A DNA stretch of 64,000 nucleotides from Plazaster borealis (GCA_021014325.1 CM037457.1:5190721-5254720); one strand, 5' to 3'; counted from the stretch's first letter, positions 1 through 12,314 are shown. The notes: a model not told the origin generated them from the letters alone. Translations and numbers: made by a program.

Positions 1-400
1 TTTAACGATTCATAATGGATAATTGAACAGCTTTTGATCAAGTGTGTACAATGTCCGTCCTTGCAGGCGTAGAATTTTCATTTTGTAAAGGGAGATACAT
101 ATAGGTGCCTTATTTATTTCGCGAATGGGACTTCTATTTGAAAATCTCAAATGTTAATGCAAATATTTGGAAGGGCAAAAACACTGATGGAAATATTTTG
201 AAAGGGCACTGAGGCCAAAACCTACGGGTGACAGAGGCTATGACCTCCGTGGTCTCTGCAAGTTAAAAAAACCCAAAAACGTTAGGCTAATATAGTGAGA
301 AAGACAGTATGCAACCTTTACACCATGTACACAATGAACATTTTGTACTGCCGCTTCCCGGGTTGTATAAATGGCTTCTGACTGGCACCCCTGAACAAAG
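1..400. other. No recognised feature
   Basis: AT-rich sequence with no open frame, repeat or splice-like structure that I can support. Confidence 0.5.
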
Positions 401-545
401 ATATTGACAAAATAGGGAGACCGCCAACATTAGGGCTAGATAGCTCAATTGGTGGAGAACCGGCATGTTAGGTCAAAAGCTTGCAGGTTCAAATCCCGTT
501 TAATACATTTTTTTTGTTTTCATCCCTAAGCGTAATTTTTCTAAT
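401..545 (+). mobile_element. tRNA-derived SINE (Asn-like head)
   Basis: A polymerase III A box TAGCTCAATTGG lies at 441-452 and a B box GGTTCAAATCC at 486-496, the spacing of a tRNA gene. The anticodon-like position reads GTT, as in tRNA-Asn, but the stems pair poorly, so this is a SINE head and not a working tRNA. The leader at 402-427 (TTGACAAAATAGGGAGACCG) recurs before the related copy near 54131, which shows that both are the same family. Confidence 0.72.
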
Positions 546-2118
546 TTGTTTTAATTTTTCATTTATTTTGATTAGTTATAGATTTCTAAACACATTCAGT
601 ACTTTTAGAAACGGAAACAAAAAAACGTGACACGCAGAGCGCTGTGTTACAAACCAATGCATGTTGAGAATCACCGGTTCGTGAAAACGCCAAACTTAAA
701 CAGGTCAACAATTTTGTCGATTCATGAAAACGCAAAAGTCATAACACGCGTTTTTTGCACCATGCCAGTGCTAAATATTTTGATGGATAAAGTGGTGAAT
801 CTTGATTTGCCACTTCTTGAAAACACAAAATGGCAAATCTAGTGATTCGTCGGTCATGGTACAAAACCAGGTTCTGAAATTTGCTGAAAATGTTAACAGT
901 AATGAATATGTCAAGAATTTGTACAAAAAGCAATTCACCCAATTTGGTGACTTTTTTTTCACATTCGTCGGTTGGTGAGATCGGTGACGATTTATGAAAT
1001 ATACTTTTTTTTACTGCTACGTAGTAAGCACATATATTTGCTCACCCGTAAACAGAGTTAGGCTATTTGGCCTTGTATTATTTATTACCTTAGTGAACAA
1101 AATTTTATTTGTTGGCGCATCCCGCATGTAAATGACAAGTTCTCCAGATGCAGAATCTATACATTTTTAAAGATGTTTTGCACTGTTGAACACCAAAGGT
1201 TCTGAATATTTTATTGAGTTTTTCTGTCCCTTGTGTAAAAATACAAAAAGAAAAAATAAGGTTAAAAAACAAAACGATTGGGCTCTACAGCAATAAAGTC
1301 TATCACTTTTATGTTGTCATAAACTCATATCAATACTATGGCTGGGAGTTGATGGCATATTTTTACAGGAAATTAATTTCACTTTGCTTGTCTTTTTAAG
1401 GGCTTTTTCAATGTAATGACGATAACCTGTCATGTTACTTCTATATAGTATGCTTATAGTCTGTAGCCCTTTTCGCACGAGAGCAATTTAGCAAGGGTCA
1501 CTTGCTAAATTTTTAGCATGGTTAGCAAAAGTTTAGGAAATGCACCTCGTGTGAAAGGACAACATTTTGTGTACTGTCGAAGTTGCCTTGTGAAATTTTC
1601 TCAAACATCGCTGAATTTTGTCAGAGGTCCAGACCTACGACAAAAGTCACACGAGGCAATTCACATGCAACCAGTACCAAACAATCATTCACATTTCAGT
1701 TTTCTCATTATTTTCCTGGGGATAGTGAGTTACAGCTAATAGAATGTCTCTTGTGCTGCTGAAGTGTTCCTTGTGCATGCAGTGCAGTCGGTTGCCTCCA
1801 AGTTGCCTGTAAAAATTGCCCAGTGTTACAAGGCCTCATCATGTACTGTATATATTGTTTTTCTTGCTGGTACTGCATGTACATTTTTATGCCCCTTTTT
1901 ATATGTATTTATTTGTTTTTAAATGATGTGCTTAGTGCTTTTGTTAAAACCTTGGAACACTTCATGCCTACTCAAAATTAATCCACTCAAAATACTGTTG
2001 AAAAGATGTCATAATTGCATTGGGATAAAGACTTATTATATTTGTTTGTCGTACCAATGTGTGATAAGCGCTGTATCGGCAGTGCTTTCCAAAGTCCTGT
2101 GGAAACAAATCTATATAG
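546..2118. other. Mostly unique AT-rich DNA
   Basis: I see no gene. Between about 660 and 870 a loose motif resembling TTCATGAAAACGC recurs four times, at 680, 722, 797 and near 850, and looks like a decayed short tandem repeat. The open frames here lack coding character. Confidence 0.45.
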
Positions 2119-2228
2119 GCTAGGTACCAATGAGGTGGGGGTCGAACCCATGACCCCCCCCCCCCCCTCCCCCCTCCCACTCCCTGCCATTCTAGAGCAG
2201 ATGTTTTATCACTAAACCACCAGCCGCT
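2119..2228 (-). mobile_element. tRNA-like SINE fragment with C-run
   Basis: On the - strand the order is a tRNA-like A-box region (GGTGGTTTAGTGATAAAAC), then a C/G homopolymer-rich insertion, then a B-box-like GGGTTCGACCCC. The C run at 2154-2180 expands what would be the variable region. It is a degraded tRNA-derived head with no plausible tRNA fold. Confidence 0.5.
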
Positions 2229-2439
2229 GACAAAGAGAACAGTAAATAAGTTGAACTAAAGCTGTATGTTTTCGAGGGTGGGGGGGTTGGTTGGTCAGAG
2301 GTCGTTTATAAATTATGATGGTTTTGGTTTTTTCAGGGGTTGGATCAGAGGCAGTGCATGACTTTCCCTTGTGGTTTATTACTTGAACAATGGATTGAGT
2401 AAATCTGCTGCCACCAAGAGTCTCCCATTGAGGAATAAT

Positions 2440-2720
2440 ACACCTGAGGAGAGACGATGATAATAAAGGGATGAGAAACTTCAGACTTTCATCTGAATGC
2501 AAACTTTTGTATGTCTGCCTGGTGAAAAAAAAAAGTAGCTACGATTTTCTTCAGATATAAAGAAATCCTGCTCTCTGATCTACCTCTTTCATGCTGAGGT
2601 TACTGTTCTTAAAAAGCTCCTTGGAATCTATAACTCCATGAGTATCAAAAGGTGGAAATGCCATCATTTTAACAAACCTATAATTTAGATCCCAGTTTCA
2701 GACGTTTTATGTCGGCAATG
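2440..2720 (+). repeat. Dispersed repeat shared with 48850-49050
   Basis: This stretch shares long similarity with 48850-49050, including CTTCAGATATAAAGA, ATCCTGCTCT, GATCTAC and ATCAAAAGGT blocks in the same order. I see no terminal repeats and no coding, so it is an unclassified interspersed family with two members here. Confidence 0.6.
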
Positions 2721-3589
2721 ACTCTGACCTCGCGGTGCTTCACACCTTAGCGAGGAAAGTAGGCCACAAACATGTGCATTCATCATGGGTTTGCGTTGTT
2801 GTAATTTCAGCACTCGTTTGCAAGCCATCGCTTGCCAGCTTCAAATGAAAATCGCGCGGAAAGCAAAGGAAAACATCTTGTTTTAACAACGCTTTAAAAG
2901 TGGGCTCAGTTTCGTGCTTGCCCGAGCAGCCTAGGAATGACAATAATACTTTCAAAAAGTCAAGCTTGCTTTCGTTTTCCCCTTCATTTATTCAATCCCT
3001 CGGAATATAACCAGAGCCATCGGACTGCGTGACTCATTTGTGAAAACTAGCCATGGCGAATTCCTTCCCCTCCGTGCTCATCTATTATTTCATCTTTAGT
3101 GGGAAACTTCATCTTTCCAGACAGTGGAGCATTACAGTTATACCGTTAATAAGATTTAAACAAGAGCGCATCCTTCAAACCTCGATAAGATAAAGGGATA
3201 TCCTTGGTGTTGTTTTTTCCACCCTCTTTACATGTGGAGCAATTGTTGATGCCACTCGCTCTGTCTTGTTTTGATGCGCTCTGCGCAGCATCCCTGTATC
3301 ACACTTTGGAGAGCCGTAACCCAGAAAATTGCTTGACCAATTTTGTACGCCGTGCAGTCATTACCTTGGGAACCTTGCGGATACAGACAGGGGACCAGTC
3401 TACGTTTCCTGGGGCTTTACTTTTAACAATTGAATTAAATTCTGTAGTTGGTATTTCCCATATGAATTCAGTTGTAATCTTATTTGTTTAATATAGATTA
3501 TAACCTTGCATTGTGTTCTTAAGTTTGTAGTAATCAACACGTGTACCTTGCATGAGAGATGCTTCATGCAAAAACAATGTATCCTGGTG
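2721..3589. other. No recognised gene
   Basis: Mixed-composition DNA with two open frames under 100 codons (- strand near 2740-2955 and + strand near 3204-3491). Neither has recognisable domains, a clear splice context or family resemblance. Confidence 0.45.
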
Positions 3590-3840
3590 CGATATGTTTT
3601 GTGCAAGTTATGATGCTTGGGTGGGTTACATTGTTTGTGTGAGTTGTGAGGTTTGTGTGAGTTGCGATGTTTATGTGAGTTGCGATGTTTATGTGAGTTG
3701 CGATGTTTGTGTGAGTTACGATGTGTTTACGCTCTACAATTTTTCTGTGTTACCATGTTTGTGCGAGTTGGTACAATGTTTGTGCGAGGAATGACATTTG
3801 TGAGTTAATTGTTGTGTGAGTAACGATGTTTCTGCAAGTT
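3590..3840 (+). repeat. 18-bp minisatellite
   Basis: Tandem copies of an 18-bp unit close to GTGAGTTGCGATGTTTAT run from about 3610 to 3725, then degrade to about 3840. Because 18 is a multiple of three, an open frame runs through them, giving a Cys-Asp-Val-type repeat. This is a by-product of the tandem array and not evidence of a gene. Confidence 0.8.
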
Positions 3841-3954
3841 ACGATGATGGTGTTCTTTCAAACTTACGTTGATTGTATCATGGTTTTCCTGATTGTGTTT
3901 TAGAAGATGACAATCAGTTCAAGTCTACACATATGTATAGCTCTCAATACACAC

Positions 3955-4327
3955 ACCATAAACTGCTTCTCAAATAATAATAATAATAATAACAAGTTCT
4001 TATATAGCGCATTTTACAATAACGTATCAATGCACTTTACATTAGTGCCCTAAGTCATTGGGCCAATAACATTCCTTTAATCTTTCTCAGCTCCCTGGGG
4101 AGTATACAGCCCAGGCTACCGTGGCGCTCCGAAGGCTTTTTCAAACACAATATCAACCTCTACCCTCGCAGGTACCCATTTATACCCCTGGGTGAAGAGA
4201 AGCAATTATAGTGAAGTATCTTGCTCAAGGATACAAATGTCATGACCGGGGTTCGAACCCACACCCTGATTACTTAACCACCAGAACTCGAATTCGATGC
4301 TCTAAACCGCTTGGCCTCGATACCCTA
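3955..4327 (-). mobile_element. Full-length SINE, class II tRNA head
   Basis: Read on the - strand, the element starts near 4327 with an A-box-like GAGGCCAAGCGG, then a B box GGTTCGAACCC near 4250. A body follows that includes 'CTTGAGCAAGATACTTCAC', and the element ends in an ATT-type microsatellite at 3957-3982. The long spacing between the boxes matches a Leu/Ser-type tRNA with a long variable arm. Confidence 0.75.
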
Positions 4328-4372
4328 CTAAGTGCACATGTGCTAGCTGTCGAATAACGTGCATGCTGGTCT

Positions 4373-4409
4373 AGTTAACGATTAAATTTGTCACTAACTA
4401 GACCAGCAT
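4373..4409. repeat. Perfect 15-bp stem hairpin
   Basis: ATGCTGGTCTAGTTA at 4373-4387 is followed after 7 bases by its exact reverse complement at 4395-4409. It has no U-run and no gene context. It may be the core of a small fold-back element. Confidence 0.7.
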
Positions 4410-7029
4410 ACATCTCATTCCACGGCCAGCTTGCGCATACCGAGTATTTGGTAAAGTAGTCTACACGACCAACCTCTGAAAATTTCATCAAAATTTGCGG
4501 ACAAATTCAAAGGAAACAGTGAGTTACAGTTGATGTCCATGGGTTTTTGTACTCGTTACATAATCAGAGTATGAACCAAGTTTTTAAGTAGAATTTCTTG
4601 CGCATGGTGTTTGTTTTGGGGAAATATTTCCTGGGACAGTTGTTACTGTTTATGAAGGGAAAGATTTCAGATCAAAATTCATGAATCCGTTCTGACCAAA
4701 CTCTTGAGTTTCCAATTTCTTTGAGATAAATAGGCATTACTTCTTGTCATTTATTTCCACATTTTTCACAAAGAACGTTAGAAACCATCTCAGGGATCGA
4801 TTTTCGTCCAGCAATTTTGCACAGGAAAATATTCAGACTAATTTTTGGGGGGTGCACAGTGATGGCTAATACTGAGTAGCAAATGACAATTTTTGAGCAA
4901 CAACTGATACATTTTGTGCAGCATTTTTGATATGCTGATCAAGGGAAACTGTTCACTGCTTCTGTCACAAGACACATTCGAATTCCGGGGGGCCGTAGAC
5001 CGCCCATCTGTCCATATTGAACTTGTTGGCACCGTTGGGCAGATTTTTCGCTGGTTTCCCCTTTAAATACAATTTATCCTTATTATTAATATATACATCT
5101 CCAGAGTTTTGGAAGAGAAACGGCCAGAGTGTCTGCGGCTCACAAACAACCTAACACGTTCTTTATCATTCCCTCTCCGGCAATGACATCAATCCAGTCG
5201 GGCGAGTTTTTTGTTTCCCTCTTTTCCCTCAATCATGTGCGAGGCTTTTCCTCTCCCGCCCCTAGTGGCAACAAATTAAAGAATCTTCAACAGCGCCAAA
5301 GATGAAGCATGCATTTCTGAAATCTAAGGTTTTTTTTGTGTTTTTTTCGGATTGAAACAGAACCAGATCCCATTCCCTACGGGGATGGCATATGCAAATC
5401 GGCCAGAACCCATTCCCTACAGGGATGCTGCATTCAAATGAGCACTTGGCCAGTAGGATATCATGACGACACTGCTAATATTGGGCCAGGCTGCATATAC
5501 TTGAGGGGAACCATGCAAGTGTAGTTGGTACTTTGTGACTCCGGTTTCAGATCTCGAGAGAATTTTGTTACTTACAATCTGTCGGTTTTTCTGTGATGAA
5601 TTTAATTTGCATAATGCGGTGGTCGCTTGTTTTGTGATTGTAATGAAAGGTGAAATATTAGCTTGCCGACTGTATATGAAACAACTGTTTTTTTGTGTGT
5701 TTGTGTGTTTTGGTTTTTTTTTTCAAGACATGCACTGATAAACACGAACATAGGTGTACCAGTTAATATTACAACAACACCTGCTAGTTTGGTGTAATTA
5801 TAGAGTGACTTTTTACTTGTAAGCAGGACAGTTCTTTTCAGAACTAAGGAGTCTCCTGAATTTCCGAAATCTACTCCGCGGCAGTAGAATAATTAGCAAG
5901 ACAAGTTCTCAAAGAACAAACATCTACACTGCAAAGGAGATATACACATGGTGTAACCGCAAACCGAATATATGTTGATACCTCACCATGCAGTGCCTCA
6001 AAACCCACATTTGTACTTGTACTTACGGATTCCTAAGTTTAGGATTTGCGGTATAGCTTTGTATTTAAGCTACTTTTGTCATGTCCTGCTCTGAAAGCTA
6101 GCGTAGATTTTTGTGAAGTTTTACTTCAACTTTGTGGTTTCACTATTCAAAAACAATTATCATGTCGGAAGTTAGCTGTCCTAAATAAGATCTTGGATCT
6201 TTACGACACATCAAATTTTAGAGGCAAGTTGTGAGATTTCCAATTTCCTGCTAAAATTCCAAAAGAGAAAAGTTGGTCAGTGTAGTTTTTACAGAAGTTT
6301 GTATCAAGTTTTTATAATCACAGTCTGTGTCCAGTGGATGTGGTTGATGTTGTATTGTATCAAAACAATTTGTTATTATATATAAAAGTTTGCCAAGTAA
6401 ATGTACATGTATTTATGGAGCACTTTGAAGCCGCAACCAGCTCTTAAAAAAAAGGGTCCGTATAATCTGCCTGGAAGTTAGGCTGGTAACTAAGAGAAAA
6501 TACCGCCCAAGTACTGCCGACTTTGTATACACCGACTCAATGCAATTTGATACTGGTATCACAGACATTTATGTACTGATCTAAAAATCAAGCTGCATCC
6601 CCAAAAATTTAACGTTTTATGACATGGCTATTAATCAAGGAAGGGTATAGTGAAAAAAAAATAACCCAATTTGGGGACCTGTATCCCACAGGGATCTTAT
6701 AACGATGAAACTAATAGAGATTTTGCCTCAATGGTAGAGAAGCCATTGAGCTGTTGACTGGATGGCGGCCATCGCCAATTGGTGCCGGGGTCCACTTCAC
6801 TCCAAATATAGCTCCCTCATCATTAATCCGCTATCACGGGGCGCTGGGTGCTTGTCCAGCCTGGGGACTTGACCCCTTCAAGACTTACGACGCAGACAGC
6901 TTCTAATCAAAATGAAGTCTCCAAACTCGCACTCGGTTTTAAAGGGTCCATGAGGACGAATCTCTTGATGAGGGTGATTTCCTTCTTCACTGGCAAAGAA
7001 ATACCAACTATAGAGTTGAAAATATTCAC
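4410..7029. other. Largely unique DNA with a few repeat scraps
   Basis: No gene is recognised. A 44-bp unit containing CCATTCCCTAC and GGGATG is tandemly duplicated at 5362-5445. The hairpin repeat fragment at 5826-5965 is listed separately. Open frames here are under 70 codons and look accidental. Confidence 0.45.
5826..5965 (+). mobile_element. Fragment of hairpin-bearing short repeat
   Basis: It contains AGTTCTTTTCAGAACT (an inverted repeat around TTTC) and, further on, GGAGATATACACATGGTGTAACC. Both parts recur as a compact 75-bp insert at 41736-41810, and the hairpin part also occurs at 7757-7782. The shared order of parts shows one family. Confidence 0.55.
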
Positions 7030-7690
7030 ACCGCTGACCCAAGGCCAGTGATTTTAACCTCACGCCAGAAAACCCATGACCGCACAAGTCCGGCGGTCTT
7101 GTGTTTTTCAGTTGAATAAAAATACCTCTTTGTGTAATATCTTTCATATACATGTACAACAAGTTAAGTGTCGACTTTGAGTCTGATAAACATCATCAAA
7201 TTCTATCTCAAGTAACTTTTACTCCAAGTCAAAATCTTTGATAAACTAAGAAACTTCTTCTAACTGTCCCTAAAACAACCACATGACCACATCCTATGGG
7301 GATCATGCCTTTTCAGTATCCGCTCCCAAACTCTGGAACTCTTTACCATTAAATACCTGAGGTACAGAATCTCTAGACAATTTCAAACACATTTGTTCGG
7401 CATTGCTTTTGACTGACTCTAAATATTGCGTTTATCAACTTGTTTTGTTCAATCTCTCTTTGATGTGTTCTCAAGTACATCCCTGGTAAACTTTGACAAT
7501 CTAAGTATGTATCTTGTAGTGTATACTTTTTTTACATTTTCTTTTTTCCAGCGCCTCAGAATATTTTTGTCATAGATAGACAGCGCTTTACAAATTTTGT
7601 ATATTATTATTATTATTATTATTATTCTGTTGAGTGTTGAGGTATACTTAGCCATAGGACAAATGAGATCAATCTTCTCTCAATTAGAGA
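7030..7690 (+). mobile_element. CAGGGCTCGAATT-family MITE, interrupted by LINE
   Basis: The left portion (7035-7190: AGGCCAGTGATTTT, CAAGTCCGGCGGTCTTGTG, GACTTTGAGTCTGATAAA) and the right portion (7630-7690: GAGTGTTGAGGTATACTTA, GAGATCAATCTTCTCT) are consecutive pieces of the family. The uninterrupted copy at 26054-26441 on the other strand shows this order. The bases between them belong to a LINE 3' end. The outer ends of this copy are missing. Confidence 0.7.
7192..7628 (+). mobile_element. 3' end of non-LTR retrotransposon (CR1/Jockey/L2-like)
   Basis: The tail of a reverse-transcriptase ORF is visible in broken frames: SAPKLWNSLPLN at about 7322-7357, then TESLDNFK, then HLFGIAFD and a stop near 7417. 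These correspond to the 'APKLWNSLP...FK..L..HLF' stretch typical of the C-terminus of CR1/L2/Jockey-type ORF2. It ends in an ATT run at 7603-7626. Everything upstream of the C-terminus is missing, as expected for a 5'-truncated copy. Stops and frameshifts show that it is dead. Confidence 0.75.
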
Positions 7691-7810
7691 AGATTTGAAC
7701 CAACACTACGTAGTTCTGAAGACCATTACAGCACGCTGAACGAAACGTCGAGTTGTTAACCACCGGTTCTTCTCAGAACCACCACAGCTCCTGGAGAGAG
7801 TTTATTTACA

Positions 7811-7970
7811 TGCAGGCCTGGAATTACACGCAGGCCATGGCCTCTGTTGCCCCTGGTATTAGCCTTGGTGTCCCTTCAAAAGTTTCCCATAGACTGTTTT
7901 TTCCAATGTGAGTGCCTTTTGCAAAATGAAAATGGCCTTGCCCTCTCAAAGATGAAATTCCAGGCCTGTA
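7811..7970 (+). mobile_element. AGGCCTGGAATT-type MITE
   Basis: About 160 bp bounded by TGCAGGCCTGGAATT and its near reverse complement AATTCCAGGCCTGTA. The interior (GCCATGGCCTCTGTTGCCC, CTTGGTGTCCCTTC) recurs at 26454-26619 and 47620-47765. It is non-coding. Confidence 0.7.
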
Positions 7971-8710
7971 CATGGTGTCCCTGCAAACCTCACTTGATAA
8001 GTAGTATTTGTTTTCATAAAAAATCTGAAACCTTTTTAGATTTGTTTTTCTCTTTCATTTTGAATCTGGTTTTGCAAAATATTTTTTGGGTCTGACAGTT
8101 AAAATGTTTAAACTTGTTGATTTTTCACCCAAATTTGAGCTCTATACAATAAAGTCTAATTCTTTTAAATTTAATCCTCTGGAAGCTACTTTGAAGGAAA
8201 GACAGCTCTTGCACCAAGAATTCCCTTTAAATTCTTGGATAATGATGAATGAAGTTGTAATCATTTAAGTTTGGTATTTAATTGTTGTAACCCTAACCCC
8301 GGGGTAAGGTTAATTTCTGTTTTGGGATGAAAACAAACAAGCAAACAAACACCCCATCAAACAAACAATAGTGAACAGATTTTGTCCAGCTACATGTATG
8401 TATGGACCATGTAGTCTTGAATTGGTATGACATACATATTACAGTATTTTAGATTTATTTCATACTGTTTGAATGCCCCTTTCAGTTTGCTCCAATTTCT
8501 CCCCTCATTTTTAAACTCGTCGCCTTCAGTGGCCTTCCAATACTTACTGCCTTCTGGTGAGGAACCTTATGTGTATTAGACGCATAATCACTCATTCCAG
8601 GGCCAAACAAATTTCTAATAACTTTACATAATTTCTATTCGTCTCATCAATCTTGCGGCCATCTTACGATGACGCTGAGATTTATTTCAAACAAATATGT
8701 GTGGTGTTGT
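7971..8710. other. No recognised feature
   Basis: AT-rich, with short open frames (to about 82 codons) that have no recognisable domains. Confidence 0.45.
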
Positions 8711-9182
8711 GTGTCACTTTCCCAGCAGAAAACAATGGCAAGTTTTAACAATCGAAACCCTTAAGTAGCGCTTCCGTAACTCAGGAAACGTATATCGGTT
8801 TAAGAATGTTCGTCCTTGTAAATCTCAAAATGGTCTTTCTTCCTAAACGTGTCACTTTCCAGCAGAAAACAATGGCAAGTTAACAACAGTACATGCAAAA
8901 GCTTTTCATATGTGTTTTCAATTCTTTAAAATTGAAACCCTTATAAGTATCGCTTCCATAACCGGGAAATAGATATCGGTTTAAGAATTTTTGTCCTAAT
9001 AAATCTCAAAATGATCTTTCTTCCTAAACAAGTCACTTTCCAGCAGAAAACAATGGCAAAAGCTTTTCTGACTTTTTTTCAATTCTTTAAAATTGAAACC
9101 CTTATAAGTAGCGCTTCCATAACCAGGAAATAGATATCGATTTAAGGATTTTGTCCTTGTAGATCTCAAAAATGATGTTTCT
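8711..9182 (+). repeat. Three-copy tandem repeat (138-182 bp units)
   Basis: Copies begin near 8711, 8849 and 9031 with GTCACTTTCCAGCAGAAAAC and end with AAATCTCAAAATG, TCTTTCTTCCTAAAC. Their lengths differ through internal indels: the second copy holds an extra ATGCAAAAGC-containing stretch. It is non-coding. Confidence 0.8.
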
Positions 9183-9544
9183 TCTTAAACCTCGGGATTC
9201 CCTCCGGGAGCCCCCCCCCCCCCCTGCTGCTGCTATGCCAGTGATGTGCCCTTGCAATAACCACAGTTTGGTGTCATGTGTGTGTGCAGAACGGGCAGAG
9301 ATGACGGTTGAGTCCTCTCTCTACGTACTTGTACTCTTTAACAGTAGTCACGAGGAAGATTGGGATGTGCCTTTTTAATGAGGTAGCTGTCACTGAGCGA
9401 AGGATGTGAGATTGAATTTATTCAAGACATCTTGGAATTATTTTGTTTGTTCTTGGATATGTACATTATTGATGTACATGTTGCAGTCTGGTTTGAACGG
9501 CTCAAGGAAGTGTGAGTACATAATGTGTACATTTGTAAATCTAG
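9183..9544. other. Poly-C tract and unique DNA
   Basis: A run of about 14 C starts at 9210 and is followed by TGCTGCTGCT. Nothing else is recognised. Confidence 0.5.
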
Positions 9545-10480
9545 AGTGGATTTTTTTCTTCTTTAGTAGTTTTGTATTTGTATAGTACTTTAGTTCGTCT
9601 TGCTAATGTACTATTTATTTGGAATTTGTATGTAACATGTCTGGGAGCAGTTTGATTTGTTATAACAAAATCGGTGGGACTGGCCAAATTACCTCGTTAT
9701 AACAGGAACGTTGTTATAAGAGGACAGCAAAACAAAGGAACACTCTGTAAATGTAGAATGGTATTTTTTTTCTTTAGTAGTACTGTATTTGTATAGTACT
9801 TTAGTTTGTCTTGGTAATGAACATTTTATTTGGAATTTGTATGTAACATGTCTGGGAGCAGTTTGATTTGTTATAACAAGATCGGTGGGACTGGCCAAAT
9901 TACCTCGTTATAACAGGAACGTTGTTGTAAGAGGACAGCAAAACAAAGGAACACTCTGTAAATGTAGAATGGTATTTTTTTTTCTTTAGTTGTGCTGTAT
10001 TTGTATTGTACTTTAGTTTGTCTTGGTAATGTGCGGTACTTTTTATTTGGAATTTGTATGTGACATGTCAGGGAGCAGTTTGATTTGGAGCTGTATACAG
10101 TCGACTCTCGTTATAACAAGATCGGTGGGACTGGCCAAATTACCTCGTTATAACAGGAACGTTGTTATTAGAGGACAGCAAAACAAAGAAACACATTGGT
10201 AAATGTAGAATTCTACATTTACAAATGTGTTTATTGTAAATGTAGAATTCTACATTTACAAATGTGTTTCTTTGTTCTACATTTACAAATGTGTTTCTTT
10301 GTTCTACATTTACAAATGTGTTTCTTTGTTTTGCTGTCCTCTTATAACAACGTTCCTGTTATAACGAGGTAATTTGGCCAATGGTATTTTTGTTTCTTTT
10401 GTTGTACTGTATTTGTATAGTACTTTAGTTTGTCTTGCTAATGTACTTTTTTATTTTGGAATTTTGATGTAAAGTGTCTA
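9545..10480 (+). repeat. Tandem repeat of about 190 bp, four to five copies
   Basis: Each unit carries ACTGGCCAAATTACCTCG, TTATAACAGGAACGTTGTT, GAGGACAGCAAAACAAAG, then AAATGTAGAATGGTATTTTT and TTTGTCTTGGTAATG. Starts of the ACTGGCCAAATTACC block lie near 9677, 9890 and 10130. The last unit is disrupted by an inverted duplication (10132-10380). A lone fragment of the same sequence is at 21186-21252, so the family is also dispersed. Confidence 0.8.
10132..10380. repeat. Large inverted repeat with 79-bp arms
   Basis: The left arm at 10132-10210 and the right arm at 10302-10380 are reverse complements with about two mismatches. Both arms are pieces of the surrounding tandem unit. The 91-bp centre holds several copies of TTCTACATTTACAAATGTGT with TTCTTTG linkers, some inverted. 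The structure would fold into a long hairpin. Confidence 0.85.
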
Positions 10481-12314
10481 GGAGCAGTTGGATTTGGAAC
10501 TATATACAGTTGACTCTCTTGACATTGTACCAGAGTACTCATGTGTTTCTTTTAGACCGATATGACTATTATTAGAGGGCCGGCTTGTATTTTTCAATTG
10601 CAATCTTCCAGTTCAATGCTCTTCCTTTATAGTAGCCGGCCTGGCCAAATGCCAGTTCAAATTCTCTCCAAGTCATCCAACTGGCCAGCAGATTGTTTTG
10701 CAAACTGACAAATGTCAAGCCGTCCGCCATAAAACACTTTCTCCCGAGATTGTTGAATGGAGTCATACTAATGAAAGTCTTTTTAAATGACAATGTTGAC
10801 AATGCCATTTTACATGTACCGTTGAAGATATTGACCTCCCTGATCCCAAACGCAATCATTTTTTTTGATGAGGAATAGTTAAAGCACTGGTTGACTTGTC
10901 AAAAGGGGTAGACAAGAAGTCAAAGTTTAGGGCAAAACATGCAGAACTTGTAGCAAAATATGTAGCAATGGAATTGCATTTTTATTTTTGAGAAACCTGG
11001 CGTGATATAAACAAAGGTTTTTCAGGCTTAACAACAGACAGATTTCTTTGTGTTGCAAAAAATAAAACACCAGGTGTGAAAAAAAACATGATGGAAAGAC
11101 ACAAACTTACTAATTTGAAGAAAAGCAAACTGGAAGAATTGTCAAGAAAGTAAAGGCAGCAGTTTGTGAAAAAAAATAAAACACCCATTGAAAATGCTTA
11201 TTTGAGTGAAGAAAATCAAACATTAGCATCAAGTTGCATAGGCGCAGCCATCGCTGACGTCAAACAACAGAAATGTGCACAAGTGTACAGGTCACGCACA
11301 ACTCTCGGCCAATGAGAGGTCGTCCTTTGTTCTGAGCGAGGGCACTGTTCACATGGGCATCTACGAAATATATTCCGCCGTTGTCATTTCAATGCTTCAT
11401 TTTCTTTGGATATATTGCAAAAACTAAATTGTGGGGTGATGATCTAATTGCAAAACTAAATTGTGAGTTGATGATCTAATTTGATGAAGTTCCAACAGAT
11501 TGGTCGCTCTGCATGTCTGTATGTCTATGGACAAATAGACCACGGGAATGAAATTAGTCTTCTAAGTAAAACCCAATGATGCACTTTTTTCCTTTAACCC
11601 ACGAAGGGCTTTTCCAGATGTGAGCTTAGCTCGCTGTAAACCAAACGAATGAAAAGTATCTGTGGTGACCAGGAAGATGTGTAATGACAGCTGCCTATTT
11701 TTTTTTAATCTGACCTATTTTTAGATGCGTTTTAACTGTTGAAGACCCACAAAATGCTGTCGATTACAGCTGCATAAAGGTCGCTGTACAATTATACACC
11801 TTTGTGAACAATGAATGGTAGTCCTACACTCAATCTAATCATCGAGGAAGGAAATTATGCCTCAGCTATTAATTGTGCTCTGTTGGGGATGTGTGAAAAC
11901 CACGAAAATAGTAGTGCAGATGGAAAAGTTTACGAATAAAGTGACCTTCAAACAATCACAACTTCTTTCGGCTCGAGGAATGAGGAAGGTTTAGGTACAA
12001 TGTAAATCATCTGAAAGTAAGATTCTAGCTAGTTTCTAATCAGTTTTTAACTCTTTAGAGACCATAACGGCTGAAAAAAAACGGCTTGTACCAAAATGCC
12101 CATAGCAGCCGCAAGAAGGTAGAATGTAAAGGTCATGACCTGAACTGATATTTTCCAATGCATAATACGCGTCTGTGAGGGCGCTACAACTTGGTTGGTA
12201 AATGAGCCTTACAAAGAAAGTGGTATGTAGCAATGGTGGTCAACGGACGATTGTATGGAATGGAACTAATGATGGACAAGAAATAAGAGGTGTGTGTTCT
12301 GATCCGCCATGTAT
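10481..12314. other. No recognised gene
   Basis: A + frame at 10693-10878 and a - frame at 10572-10859 overlap on opposite strands, and neither has recognisable features. A somewhat GC-richer stretch at 11230-11360 has no visible open frame. Confidence 0.45.

Noticed and set aside
3552..3794. Cysteine-rich 80-codon + frame
   Set aside because: It is a by-product of the 18-bp minisatellite; Cys-Asp-Val repeats follow the DNA unit.
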